Source: Leucosporidium creatinivorum (lineage: Eukaryota > Basidiomycota > Microbotryomycetes > Leucosporidiales > Leucosporidiaceae). Taken from it: DNA of 64,000 nt. The DNA lies in contig BCKL01000005.1 in NCBI GenBank assembly GCA_001600635.1, forward strand, positions 313,581-377,580, given 5' to 3'. A program made the translations under genes and the position numbers. Shown here piece by piece: positions 23,842 to 34,900 of this stretch. Within the stretch, counting starts at the first letter, position 1. The number at the start of each line of letters is the position of its first letter. Under the pieces are notes generated by a model that saw only the letters and a program-made list of their open reading frames with translations, made no database searches and was not told the origin of the DNA.

Positions 23842-26800
23842 ATGAGCAATTTCCTGAAATCACTAGGTGCGTTTCACGCCTCTTCTACCCCGCTACAACA
23901 AGCACAGACCGCTCACCTTCTGCTCCGGCACGCAGCTCACAACCCCCGAGTCTCGCTGGGGCCAAAGGATACGAGGCAGTTGGCCGAGGTGATTAGTAGT
24001 GAGAAGAGGTTGGTGGAAGCGTGAGCTTTTTTGTTGCTCTTGCTGCTTTTACTGAGAGGGAGTGCAGGGCTGCAGAGGACGGCGGTTGGAGAAGAGAGGC
24101 GCTCGGGCTTGTTGACGGCGAGGGTTGGAGGCGGAAGGGGGCTGAGGGAGCGGGCGAGGAGTTAGGGGCGTAGGAGGCGAACGAGGAGCAACGGCAGATG
24201 CTACAGCTCGAGCTCGGAGGGGTGCGCAGCTGCTCAGCGCTGATGAGGGAGGCAGGGGCACGCGACCCTACTCTCGGGGCTCATGGGAAATACTAGAACT
24301 CCGCTCCAGCGTCTACAGAGCTACACAGCACCCCACTCAACCCTCCGGACCGCACTAACTCTCGTTCGATCCCCTTCAACAGCACCCATCGCCTCTCGAC
24401 CGAACGGATCAAGTCCTCTGTCGCGCTCAAGGAATGGGGAGCATCCGAGGGTCCTGATCTCAATGTACGTACTCACTTACAGCCTCGCTGCTCTCCCTAC
24501 CGCTCCTCGGCGCCGTAGCTGACTCCCTTCACTCTGTCATTCCGCTCCGCCAGGACATCCTCACCAAGCTCTCGATGCTCTTCGACTACCTCTCCACCGC
24601 CGAGAAGTCCTACGCAGAGCACGATGCTAACTACCGGTCAGTCTTTCGCTCCCCCTCATGGGCTTAGTCGTCGGCTAGCGCGAAAGCTTATATCTCTCAT
24701 CTCCCTCTCCTTCGCACACTCACACAGACTGCAGTTCAAGAACATCCGAACGCGGGAGGAGAACCTCGCTGCATTGAAGAAGAGCAAGAATGAGCTGGAG
24801 AGCAAGATTCTCACGCAGGATCGCAAGGTTCGTCCCTGCGCTCCTCCTTCTCGCCGAGCTTTGGAGGGTTAGCTGACCGACTTGTGCGCTGGTTATAGGT
24901 TTCCAAGATGAAGGAGGAGAATAAGGACCTCCCTACGGCGCTACAGCGATTGGCCGAGATGAGGCAGGAGATGATTGGCATGGAGAACAGCGTGATGAAC
25001 GAGGAGACGAGGTGAGCTCTTGCGCTCTCCTGCCTACTTCCCCCTCCTTCCTCGATACTGATTCTACCTCTCTCTCCCTCTATTCACAGCCTCGGCGACT
25101 TCAAGCGCACGACCACTCGCGAGGCTATGTCCCTCAAGCTCGGCGCGCTGCTCGAGTTGGCCGAGAAGACGGTTGTAGTGGGCGAGTTGGGCAAGCTGAT
25201 GGTGGATGAGATTCCTACGGAGAGGACAGAACCAGGAGCGCCGAGGGCGATGTACAATGGTGCGCATTCTCGAGCAGTTCGTCGTCGGAGAAGAGGAGGA
25301 AGCTTACTTCGCCCCTTCTTCCCCTCGACTCTTCTTCGATCAAACAGGCTACGAGAAGACCGACGAGCTGATGCAGCAAGCGCAAAAGTGCATCTCGGAC
25401 GTCGTCTTCAACCCCGTCGCCCTGCACGACCAGTACGGCAACGACTCGGGAGCCGGAGGAGCGGCCTACAACCCCAACCAGCAATACGGCGGAGAGTACG
25501 GCGCCCAAGGCCAAGGATCTGACGAGCACGGTCGTCAAACTGAGTTCGGCGCCAGCGGAGGAGGAGCACACCACGGCCAGCAGGACTCGATCAACTACGG
25601 CGGCGGAGGAGGAGGACAAGGAGGATACCAGGACGACTCATGGCGAGGCCACCAATCCGACGCCTACGCCGGTCCCGATCCCTACCACGGCGGCGTAGTC
25701 GAGCAATACGCCTCGGGAGCGTCGGACGACCCCTACTCGGCCGCTCGCCACGGCAACAACAACTACAGCAGCAACAACGCGTCGTACCTCCCCGAGATCG
25801 CTACCGCCTCGTCCCTCACTGCTTCCCTCCCCGCTGGCGCTCGAGCTGGACCCCCAGGATCGGAGACCGAGGGCGAGTCGGTCGTGGACGTCTACAACGC
25901 CGTCCTTTCGAGCGATCCTTCGGGATTAGGCGTGCCCAAGCTTGATGCGGAGGCTAATAGGTCGAGCTTGGCGTATATGGATGAGGGAGCTAGGGGGAAT
26001 CAGCAGTCGGCTGGAGGGATGGAGCGGACGGAGGAGCTTGGTGGGGAGAATTCGGTCGAGGCGAGGGAAAGGGCTCAGGCGGAGGAGGACGAGAGATTGG
26101 AGAGGGAGAGGGAGAGGGAGAGAGTCGAGGCGGAGGAGGTGGAGAGGGCAGAGATGGAGAAGAGGAATAGGGAGAAGGAGCAGAGTATGAGGGCGCCGTA
26201 TCGCTACTCGGGATCGCAGCCGCAGGAGGTTGGCACCTCGGCTGCCGGCGGGCATGAGCAGTATAAGTCGAGGGACAGCGCGCCTACTCATGTCGAGGAT
26301 CCTCGGAGCGCCGAACATGCTGGACTACCCTACTCGCCGCCACCGCCTACGCACAACAAGTACTACCCCGAGGCGATTGAGCGGCCCTACATCCCTCGCG
26401 AGGACGACGGAGCGTACCATGGACCAACCAACTCCCCTCCTCCTTCTGGCGCTCCTCCCGCCAACGTTCAGTCGCCTCAACAGCAATCCTACGACCAGCA
26501 ACCTCAGCACCAAGCCTACGAGCCTCACCAGCAACAGCAGCACACCTCCCTCCCTCCCATCTCTACCATCCCTCCCGCCGCCGCCAACACCTCTCTACCA
26601 CTCTCTCCTCGCTCGCCTTCCCCTCCCGCCACGCCCATCCACTACGAGCCTCAGCAACCCCAGCAGCAGCCTCAGCCTCAGCAATCGACCAAGAAGCCCA
26701 TCATGATTCGCGGCGAATCGGCCCTCGGCTCCAAGTACGGCGACGTCTTTGTCCCCAACCGAGCAGCCGTCGATGGAGGAGCTCTCAACTCCCCCAGCGG

Positions 26801-27534
26801 CTTCTCGGCGCCTCAGAACGGCTCGTCCACGCCGAGCTACCTCGCCAGCGGAGGAGGAGGAGGAGGAGGATCATCAGCCACAGGCGCTTCGGGCTACTTC
26901 CGAGGCAACGCCGGCGGCGACGATCGGTCGAACAGCAGCGCGGAACCGAGGAAGGTCAATGCTGGTGCGTTTAGGAGGGCACAGCCTATTGGCGCAGTGG
27001 GAGGGGGAGCGGGAGGGTCGGGAGGACCTCAATATGGAGCGACGATGGCGGGGCCGAGTCAGGCGGATGCGATTAGGGATCAGTACAGGAGTACGACGCT
27101 CGCTACGGCTGGCGAGGGAGAGCTACCTGGAGCGGCGAGCCCGAGGTTTGACGTGAGTTTACGTGATCAGCGCTTCGCCGAGCCGCGTCGCTGACCTCTA
27201 CTTCTGCGACAGGTCTCCCCTCTGCAAGTCAACAAGGCGCGACCAACCCCTGGAGCGCGTTCCGGCTCCCTCCCGTACGTCTTCTCCTTACTCTCTCCCT
27301 CCTCCTTCCCTCGCTGACCCTCTTCGGCGCCTCAGCATGCCCCAGGACGCCTGGTCCTCCACCGCCAGCGAGCTCGGCTCCTCTGCTGCTCCTCCGCCAT
27401 CTTACGGATCTCCCGCGGCTCCAGCGATATCGATTACCGACCCTCACTCAACGGGACCGTACGAGAATCTCGGAGGAGCAGGTGCGAGGAGCCCGGGGTT
27501 TGCGAGTGAGAGGTTTGTGACAAGGTTGGATTGA
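23842..27534 (+). CDS. PIL1: Pil1/Lsp1-family eisosome protein with long disordered C-terminal tail
   Basis: Exon 1 (23842-24022) gives MSNFLKSLGAF...AEVISSEKRLVEA and splices over an intron of about 360 nt, long for this window, to THRLSTERIKSSVALKEWG at 24383. The BAR-like core continues through LNDILTKLSMLFDYLSTAEKSY, LQFKNIRTREENLAALKK, SLGDFKRTTTREAMSLKLG, VGELGKLMVDEIPTE and ISDVVFNPVALHDQYG. Pil1-type proteins assemble on the cytosolic side of plasma-membrane furrows (eisosomes). The remaining roughly 600 residues are Gly/Gln/Pro-rich with an Arg/Glu-rich helix near 26040-26190, and include ESALGSKYGDVFVP. The last exons (27213-27274, 27337-27534) end SERFVTRLD. Yeast Pil1 is about 340 residues, so the tail is a large extension. 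Confidence 0.85.
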
Positions 27535-27785
27535 GAGGCTTAGCGATGGAGGAGACGTGTTGAGCATGTGCCGTAATGTCTATACTCTTTCAGTACCCGC
27601 GCGTCTTTGTCGTTGGCTCGGAGAGAGGCAAGCGAGGGAGCGCTGAGCGAGTTTCGTAGCACCTCTGCAGCGGAGCTGCTCTCGCCAGTCTCTCATCATG
27701 CTCAACTCTGTTTGCGCTCGCACGAGAGAGTTGAGCTCAGCATTGCATCGCTCTTCCTTTCCCCCGAGCTAATCTCGGGCCTCGT

Positions 27786-28958
27786 TCAAGCCAGCACATT
27801 CTGCAGCTGAGGGATCGCCACGCTCGCCGTAGCCACTACTCCAGCCAGTACCATCAACCAGCGGATCATTCCCGTCTGCACCTTGCTCTTGAGGAACTTG
27901 CCCATCGAGTCGGCGTCGTTGACGCGAGGGAAGGGGACCGAGGGGATGGGCACGTCGAGGAACTGTGCAAGGTCGAGGAGGTGGGTCAGGGCGTGAGCGG
28001 AGAGAGATATAAGCAGAAAGGAGGAGAGCGCGGGCGAATCGGCGAAGTGGGAGGAGAGGGGAAGGGAGGAGCGTGCCCGGGAGAGGGGAAGCTCGGCGCA
28101 CCTTGCAGAGAGGCTCCCAACCTTCTTGGACGCGGTAGACGAGGAGTCGGTGGGCAGGGATCCTGAGGGAGACAATTTGGTCAGCTCGCCCATCGAGAGT
28201 AGGCAAGAGCCATCGCCCGAGCAGCGACAGCGACTCACTCTCGCTTCGCCTCGGCGATCCTCATGCCCATCATCTCCTTGTGCATCCCAGGCTCTCCATA
28301 CTGTTTGCGCCAGTAAGGGAGCAATCCCTTCATTGCGAGCTGGCGTTGCCAGTAGCACTGCAAAAGTCGACCCGGTCAGCGTCGAAATGGCCATCGCCGA
28401 GGCCCGAGCTGCCGGTTCGGCGCCGTCGGACTCGAACCTACTCACGTCGGAGACCCAGTAGATCATGAAGGCGTAGGTGGGGGTGGTAATCTTCCAGATT
28501 GTGCTGAGGACCGAGTTGAGCCACTCCTCCTCGGGCCTGTGCGTGAGGATGACCTTGAGATGAGGATCGTCCCTCGCCATCTCAACGTAGACGTCCGAGA
28601 CAGGTGCGTCGATGCCGGATTGATAGCCTTTGACCAGCTGCTTCCAATCGACCTTCTCTCCGCGTTCACGAGCTTCGAAGGCGGCGAGCCAGTCCTTGGC
28701 TTTCTGAGCGTCGTCGAAGATCTCTGAAGCGAGCGAGCGGAAGGAGGTCAGCACACGGTGCAGCAGAGCAGAGAGCTACTACTCACCGAACATGTGGTAG
28801 GTCGGTCCGAATCCCAAGATCTCGAGCGCCTTCTGCAGCGAGGCCGTCCCTGTGAAAGCGAGCGGGAGGCGGATCAGCTTCGAGCGCCGAGCTGAGCCTT
28901 CAAAGCACTAACCAGTCCTCGGAAGACCTGCGCCAACAACTTTGAACTCGTTGCTCAT
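27786..28958 (-). CDS. P-loop sulfotransferase-like protein with C-terminal membrane anchor
   Basis: Starts MSNEFKVVGAGLPRTG (28958), where GLPRTGT is the PAPS-binding P-loop, completed across the first intron. It continues ASLQKALEILGFGPTYHMF, EIFDDAQKAKDWLAAFEAR, VILTHRPEEEWLNSVLSTIW, and RLLVYRVQEGWEPLCKFLDVPIP. This is the pattern of the fungal sulfotransferase-like family (Sulfotransfer_4). The final exon ends in a hydrophobic stretch (WLMVLAGVVATASVAI) likely to be a tail anchor. Acceptor and product are unknown, and some family members may not be active sulfotransferases. Five or six introns are present. The gene converges on the eisosome gene, with about 250 bases between stops. Confidence 0.82.
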
Positions 28959-29673
28959 CTCGAAAGTGATGTGTAGAAGAGAGAAAGGCATCCCAGCGAA
29001 ATTCGCGGTGCACCTCGTGAGTCCGGTGTCCGCTTGGGAGTCGTATGTCCGGGTGAAAGTCTTGTGAGCTGCATCAGGGCAATTCACCTTGCTTAACACT
29101 CTTCTGGTACTTGAAGGATCACACCGAGGCGAGAGGAAAGGCTGACGAGCGAGCGCCGAGCCGGCCGAGGTTTCGTCGGAGAAGTGAAAGAGGTTGAGCA
29201 ACGAGCAGGCAATGGTGGAGTGTGTATGGCGGTCTGGTCAGATTGAGCTCTGATCGAGTATGAGAGGCTGATGGGAGAGCAGGAAGGGAAGCTCGGGGAG
29301 ATCCGAGGCGGGAGCTCGGCGCACTTGATGAAGCGGCTGCCAGCGCTCTTGGACTCGCAAGGTGAGCAGAGGCTCCTCGATAACCTTTCCAAGTAGATTT
29401 ACCTCACCAGCGCCCTTGCTCACAGTCTAAAAGACTGGCAGCAAGCTCAATCGCGTTTCGCCTCCGGAGAGCTCTATTCGAGCGCTGATATTTCGGCTGG
29501 ATAGCTGAGGAAGCGGCAGCCGAGAGATGTCTTTGGTAGAGCAGAACAAACGAGCAAGTTTCAGCGAAGCTGCACCGAGGGTTGCGGAGGAGAGCCCAAG
29601 TCCAAGCTCGAAGCTCGCGACGCTGGTCTGTCTTCCACGCTTCACTCGACTTCTTCTCTCTCGACCGCATAGC
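28959..29673. promoter_or_regulatory. Divergent intergenic region, sulfotransferase / CSN1
   Basis: 715 bases between divergent starts. It contains the sulfotransferase relic listed separately. The 29527-29673 part is the leader of CSN1. No further gene is seen. Confidence 0.4.
29250..29425 (-). pseudogene. Relic of a second sulfotransferase-like gene (one exon end plus intron start)
   Basis: Reading the minus strand gives PLLTLRVQERWQPLHQ followed directly by a gtgcgccgagct intron start (29312-29370). The intact neighbour has RLLVYRVQEGWEPLCK followed by a gtgcgccgagct donor region (28085-28150). The match therefore crosses an exon-intron border, so this is duplicated genomic DNA and not chance. 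The rest of the gene (P-loop, middle, tail) is not visible nearby. Confidence 0.6.
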
Positions 29674-31557
29674 ATGGACGTCGATACGCCTACAGAAGCT
29701 CAAGTAGCTCGCCCTGCTGCTCGCATCGTCCGAGTCGAGCCAGACTCGCCTTTTGAGCTCGACCAAGTCGCCAACGGCTACGAGGGTAAGCTCGCGCTCG
29801 TCTCCGTCTGCCCCATCACACGCTGACAGCTAGTCATGTACAGGTCGCAGCAAGATCAGCCGTCTGCTGTACATCGCCAACTCGGCGCCCGCGCTCGCTG
29901 GCCCAGCGCTGACGCAGGCCTTGTCGACCCTCAAGGAGTCGACGCTCGACGTCTCGCTCTACGAGCAAGCCTTCCACCTCTACCGCCAGACCATCTCGGC
30001 CATTGAAGCGGGAGAGAACACCAGTCCGCTCGCTGTAGCTTGGTACGAGTCGGTCAAGGGCAACGAGTTGGGGTTGGACCGCGCGTGGATGGAGACGGCT
30101 CGCAGGGAGGGACAGAGCACCATGGACAAGCTCGAGGTCGAACTCAAGGGTTACTCGACCAACTTGATCAAGGAGTCGATCAGGGTACGTTGTTGCTTTG
30201 GAGGAGCGCCTTCAGAGCTGACTGTCCTCCGCTGCTCGATTAGATGGGTCACCGCGACCTCGCTCGACACCAGTACAAGATGGGAGATCTCCAGGGTGCT
30301 ATCCGCTCCTACACCAAGAGCCGCGAGTTCTGCACCACTAGCCAGCACGTCCTCGAGATGTGCATGGGGGTGATTGAGGTGCGTTCGCCTCAAGCATAGC
30401 TGCAGCTTAGCAGAACTGACTGGGACCTTCTTCCTCGCTACAGGTCGCTCTGGAGATGTCCAACTACTCCTTCGTGCGCAACTACGTCGTCAAAGCCGAG
30501 TCCGCCCTCGAAGCGCTCAGCGCTCCCGCCGCCGGTGCCAAGGCGAAGCAGCCAGTCGTCGCTATGCCCGGGATGGTCGCTCCTGCTGCCGATCCCGTCG
30601 AGGTCGCCAAGGAGAAGGAGCGCCAGAGCACTCACGAGAGGTTGACGGTCGCGCAGGGAGTCGCCTCGCTCGGCACGGGGAGCTATGAGAGGGCTGCGAG
30701 GGCCTTCACTGGCATTGGCAAGGAGGCGCTCGAGTCGAAGGAGGGTCACGTAAGTCTCGACTTCCTATTAGCCTCCCAGACGCATTCGAGACTGGACTTG
30801 AGGTTCGAGCTGACCTCTCTCGGCGCTCGCAGTTCATCCCTCCCGCCGACATTGCTCTCTACGCCGCTCTCACTGGACTCGCTACCTTTAACCGCAACGA
30901 GCTCAAGTCGAGGTTGCTCGAGAACGCCGACCTCCGCCCCATGCTCGACCAGGAGCCTTACCTCCGCGACATCATCCGCGCCTTCCAAAGCAACAACTTC
31001 AAGGAGGGCTTGCGTGGTCTGGAGCAGCACGCTGTACGTTCTTCCCACCTCTCCTTCTCTCGACGATGTAGCTCAACTCGTCTCCCCCTCGCAGACTCGC
31101 CAAGAGCTCGACCCTCACCTCGCCCCTCACCTTTACGCTCTCTACCACATGATCCGCTCGCGCGCCCTCCTCGCCTACTTCACCCCCTTCGCCACCGTCT
31201 CCATCACCCGCATGGCCGACGCCTTCGGCTGGGCTGAGGACTACCTCCTCGTCCAGGTCACCGACTTGATTGGCAGGGGCGAGATGAAGGCGAGGGTGGA
31301 TAGTCAGGCGAGGGTTCTCGTGGCCAAAAAGAAGGACGTGAGGCAAGAGGCGTTCACGCATGCGTTGGAGGAGGGCGAGAGGATTCAGAGGAAGGCGCTC
31401 GCTTCGCAGTTGAGGTGGGTCGTTTCTGAGTCTCGTGGTCGAGTTCGCTTGCTAATCTCCTTGATGACGCGACAGGCTCAAGCTCATCCAAGCCGACATT
31501 CTCGTCAAGCCGCCAAAGGGCTCGGGAGGACAGCAGCAGCACCAGGAGGCTTTCTGA
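29674..31557 (+). CDS. CSN1: COP9 signalosome subunit 1 (PCI protein)
   Basis: Starts [14 protein letters not shown] (29674) and ends [11 protein letters not shown] with TGA at 31555-31557. About eight exons give a protein of roughly 500 residues. The region [20 protein letters not shown] begins the Rpn7/CSN1 helical repeat part, including [43 protein letters not shown] and YDLIRAF-like [10 protein letters not shown] follow, then the PCI winged-helix ([38 protein letters not shown]) and a helical tail. CSN1 scaffolds the COP9 signalosome, which removes Nedd8 from cullins and so controls SCF (F-box) ubiquitin ligases. Its presence beside an F-box cluster is functionally suggestive, but neighbourhood alone proves nothing. 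Confidence 0.9.
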
Positions 31558-31917
31558 GCCCTCGCTCGCTTCTCGCCCTTTCCCTTTCGCAAGACTACCC
31601 CTCGTTCAACACCTCGCTCGCAGTGCTTTCCCCGCCTCTCTTTTCTCTTGCAGTAGTACATACCCCGTTCTTCAGTCTCTCTCGCGAGCGCAATGATAGC
31701 TTTCCGCGCCCTTGGCGACTGATGAGAGCGCCAAGCGAGCGAGCGCCGAGATGATCGAGATTGTCCTTGCAAGCGAAACGAGGCGAGTACAGGAGAGTCG
31801 GATAAGATGGAGTAGTACATACGTGAGATGGGTATGGGGACAAACATGTCTACAGGGAGTGAGAGAGCAAATCAGCTCTCTGCTCGGCGATCTCAGCGTG
31901 AAGTAGCAACTCACCGA
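31558..31917. other. Convergent intergenic region with a candidate 3' UTR intron
   Basis: Between CSN1 and the minus-strand giant gene. On the minus strand a well-formed intron (gtgagtt donor at about 31914, GCTGAT branch-like site, CTGTAG acceptor near 31850) begins four bases after the giant gene's stop codon, so it would be an intron in its 3' UTR. Confidence 0.45.
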
Positions 31918-34900
31918 CTATCTGCGACTGCGAGACCGGACGCGAGTCTTCTTCGATGGGACGTGATGAGCCTTCATCGCCCGCTGGTGCGCCTTGGCCG
32001 CCCGCTCTCTCGCCTTCTTGGCCTCCCTCTCCTTCGACCGCGCCGACTGCAGAGCCTTCTGTCTCGCCTCCTTCTCCTCCCGTCTCGCCTTTTTGATCCT
32101 ATCGTTCTCCGCCTTCTTGCGCTCCTTGTCCGCCTTCTCCCGCTCCATCCTCGCCTTATGCTCCTTCCCTCGGCGTTCCTTCTCGGCTCGTCCTTCGGCG
32201 CTGTGCTTCTCCCGCTCGTGCCGCTCGGCGAGCTTCTTCCGCCGCTCCTCAGCTCGCTGCTTCTTCCTCTCCTCCCCATGCTTCCTCTTCTCCGCCGCTT
32301 CCCGCTGGTGAGCCTCGCTCTTCCTGTGCTCGAGGGCGGCCTTCCGCTGGGAGCGCTTCTGCCTGGCTTCCTCCTTCGTCCGAGCTCGCTCCTCGACGAC
32401 CTTCCTGCGCTGCTCCTTCTCCTCGTCCGTCTGATGGTGGTGCTCCTCCTTCTCCTTGTGGTGCAGCGGATGAGGTGTCTCATGAGCCTTCTTCTCCCTC
32501 TTCTCTTCTCGGCGATCGTGACGACCTCGAGCGTGGTCGTTGGCGTGGGAGGGTAGATCGTGGATATGCTTGTCGAGAGCCTCCTTGCGGACCTTTTTGC
32601 GATCGAGCTTGGCTTGGAGGGCGGCGATGTGGTCGGCATGCTTCTTCGCTGCCGCTTCGGCGATGGAAGCTTGGTCGTGCTCGTTGCGAGAGGAGTGGTG
32701 GGCGTGGGTGCGGAGATGACGAGAGTGCTCTTGCTGATGGTGGGCGAGTTGCTGGGCGAGGACGTCGTGTTGGCGCTGCGACGAAGAGGCGAGGTCATGC
32801 GAGGCAGCAGCGTCTGCGAGGAGGGGAAGTCAGCTCGAGCGCAAGGAAGGCTCAGTCGAGCGCAAGGAAGGCTCAGTCGCCAAAACATCAAAAACATACG
32901 ATCTCGTTCGGCCTTCTTGTGCGCCTCGGATCCATGAGCCGTCCTCGCCATCTCGTCTCGGTGAGCTCGAGTCTCTGTCGACGAGATGGGTCAGCTTTCC
33001 TTTCGAACAGAGAGTAGGGACGAGCTCACTGTGGAAGTGTTCCTTCTTCTTCCAGTGATGCCCTCGGTGAGCTACCTCGTCTCGCTTCCCCTCGGCATCC
33101 TTGTGCTTCTTTAGCGCCTCGGCTAAGGCCTTCTTCGAGTCCGCCGACTTCGCCGCCGCGTGAGCCTTCTGCAGACGCAGATGTTCCGCCTTGGCATGCT
33201 CGGCCTCCTCGTGATGTTGACGAAGCTTCTCCTGGTGCTGCTTGTGTCGGTCTTGATGGTCTGCGAACGGCTTGAAGTCAGCACCGAGCGAGTATCGAAA
33301 AGGTGAGAGACAGCTCACCAGACCGAGCCACTGGAGCTGTGGTTGACCGATGACCATGCGAGTGATGTCCCTCGAGTTTGGCCTCCTCCTTGGGCTTCTG
33401 CACCTCGCCGTCCGAGAGGGCACCGCCATGATGAGCGTCGTCGAACCCAGCAGTCGCCGAACGAGAAGTATGAGGCTCTTGGTGTTGGTCCGAGCCGTGG
33501 TGTCGATGAGAGTCGTGGTGATTATCGGGATGTGGTGAAAGCTGGGCAGGGGAGTGACCATGAGGAGCGGCTGGCGGAGGAAGATGAGGTCAGCGAGCAA
33601 GCGATGGTCTGGAAGAGGGAAGTGGCTACCTTCGCTCTCCTGTTGACGCAGCATGAGCTTGTGACGGCGACGCTGATGTGCAGACGTAGAGGAGCGCGAG
33701 ATGGCGACGTGAGGGGAGGTGTCTGCAAGGCCCTCTTCGTTAGTCTTCAGCTCCGAAGCCGAGAGTACCAAACTCACTGGAGGAGGCGCGACGAGGGCGA
33801 CGAGCGTGCCGAGGATGAGCGTTAGGAGGGTTGCTGGGCGTAGGGCGAGTGTGGTCTGATGCAGAGCCAGCAAGTGCAGCAACATGGTCAGCTCGGCGCT
33901 CAGGACCATCTCGAACGTAGCGAAAAGGCGAAGCGTACCGTGTCCGATGAGGGCGGCGTGGGTCNACTGGTGGTGGTGAAGTTGAGCTTGGTGCTTCTTG
34001 TGCTTCTCCTGCGCCACCTGCAGCCGCTCTTGAGCAGCTTGGTGCTCCTGTGAACCATCGCCGTGGGCGGTGCGGACTCGCTCTGCTTCTTGCTCGGCCT
34101 TCTCGACGCGACTGGCTGACACCTTCTCGCGCTCGTGGTGATGGTCGTGCAGATGTTGAGCGGCAGCATGGACTGTAGCAGAGGCGACGAAGGGGAGAGG
34201 AAGGGCACGAAGGTTAGCGAGCAGCCCGAGCCGTATCTTGAACCTCGCAAGCTAAGCGAAACATCAACTCACGCTTCGCCTGATGAGCAGCTCGCTCCTG
34301 ATCCGACATCTTGCTCGAATCCGCTCCATGCAGCTCCGCGAACGAGTGCTCGGCTTGACGATGCGAGTGTCGGTGGTGGGCTCGGTCGAGTCGAGCTTGC
34401 GCCGCCCGATGCTCGTCGGAGCCCTCCTTCGTGGCATGAAGTCGCGCCTTTGCTTCGTCGACCTTGTGCTGAGTACCTTCTAGCTTGCCGTGGTGGTGCT
34501 GACGTAGAGCATGATGAGCGGCGGCGACTGCGAAAGGCAAAGTATCAGCCTTCCTGCTCGCCGCTCGAATCGGAGCGCAGGTCGACATACGCTTCTCCCG
34601 GTGTTCGTGGTGCTCCTGAGGCGTCAACTTGGTCGTATCAGCCTCGTGAAGTCCTGCGAACAGCGAGTCAAGACCGATCAGCTTCGTTCGCGAACAGAGG
34701 CGCCGAACTTCGAGAAGCAAGAGGAGAAACGATTCACGCCTCGAGACTCACCAGCAACGACGTCTCGGGGATGAGGGCCATGAGGATGCGGATAATGGGC
34801 ATGCTCCGGTTGTGGCACGAAGGCTTCGTCGGGGGCTAAAGGATGGCAAAAGGTCAGTCAACTTGTCCGAGCAGCGGAAGGAGCAGCGCGAATCGGCGTA

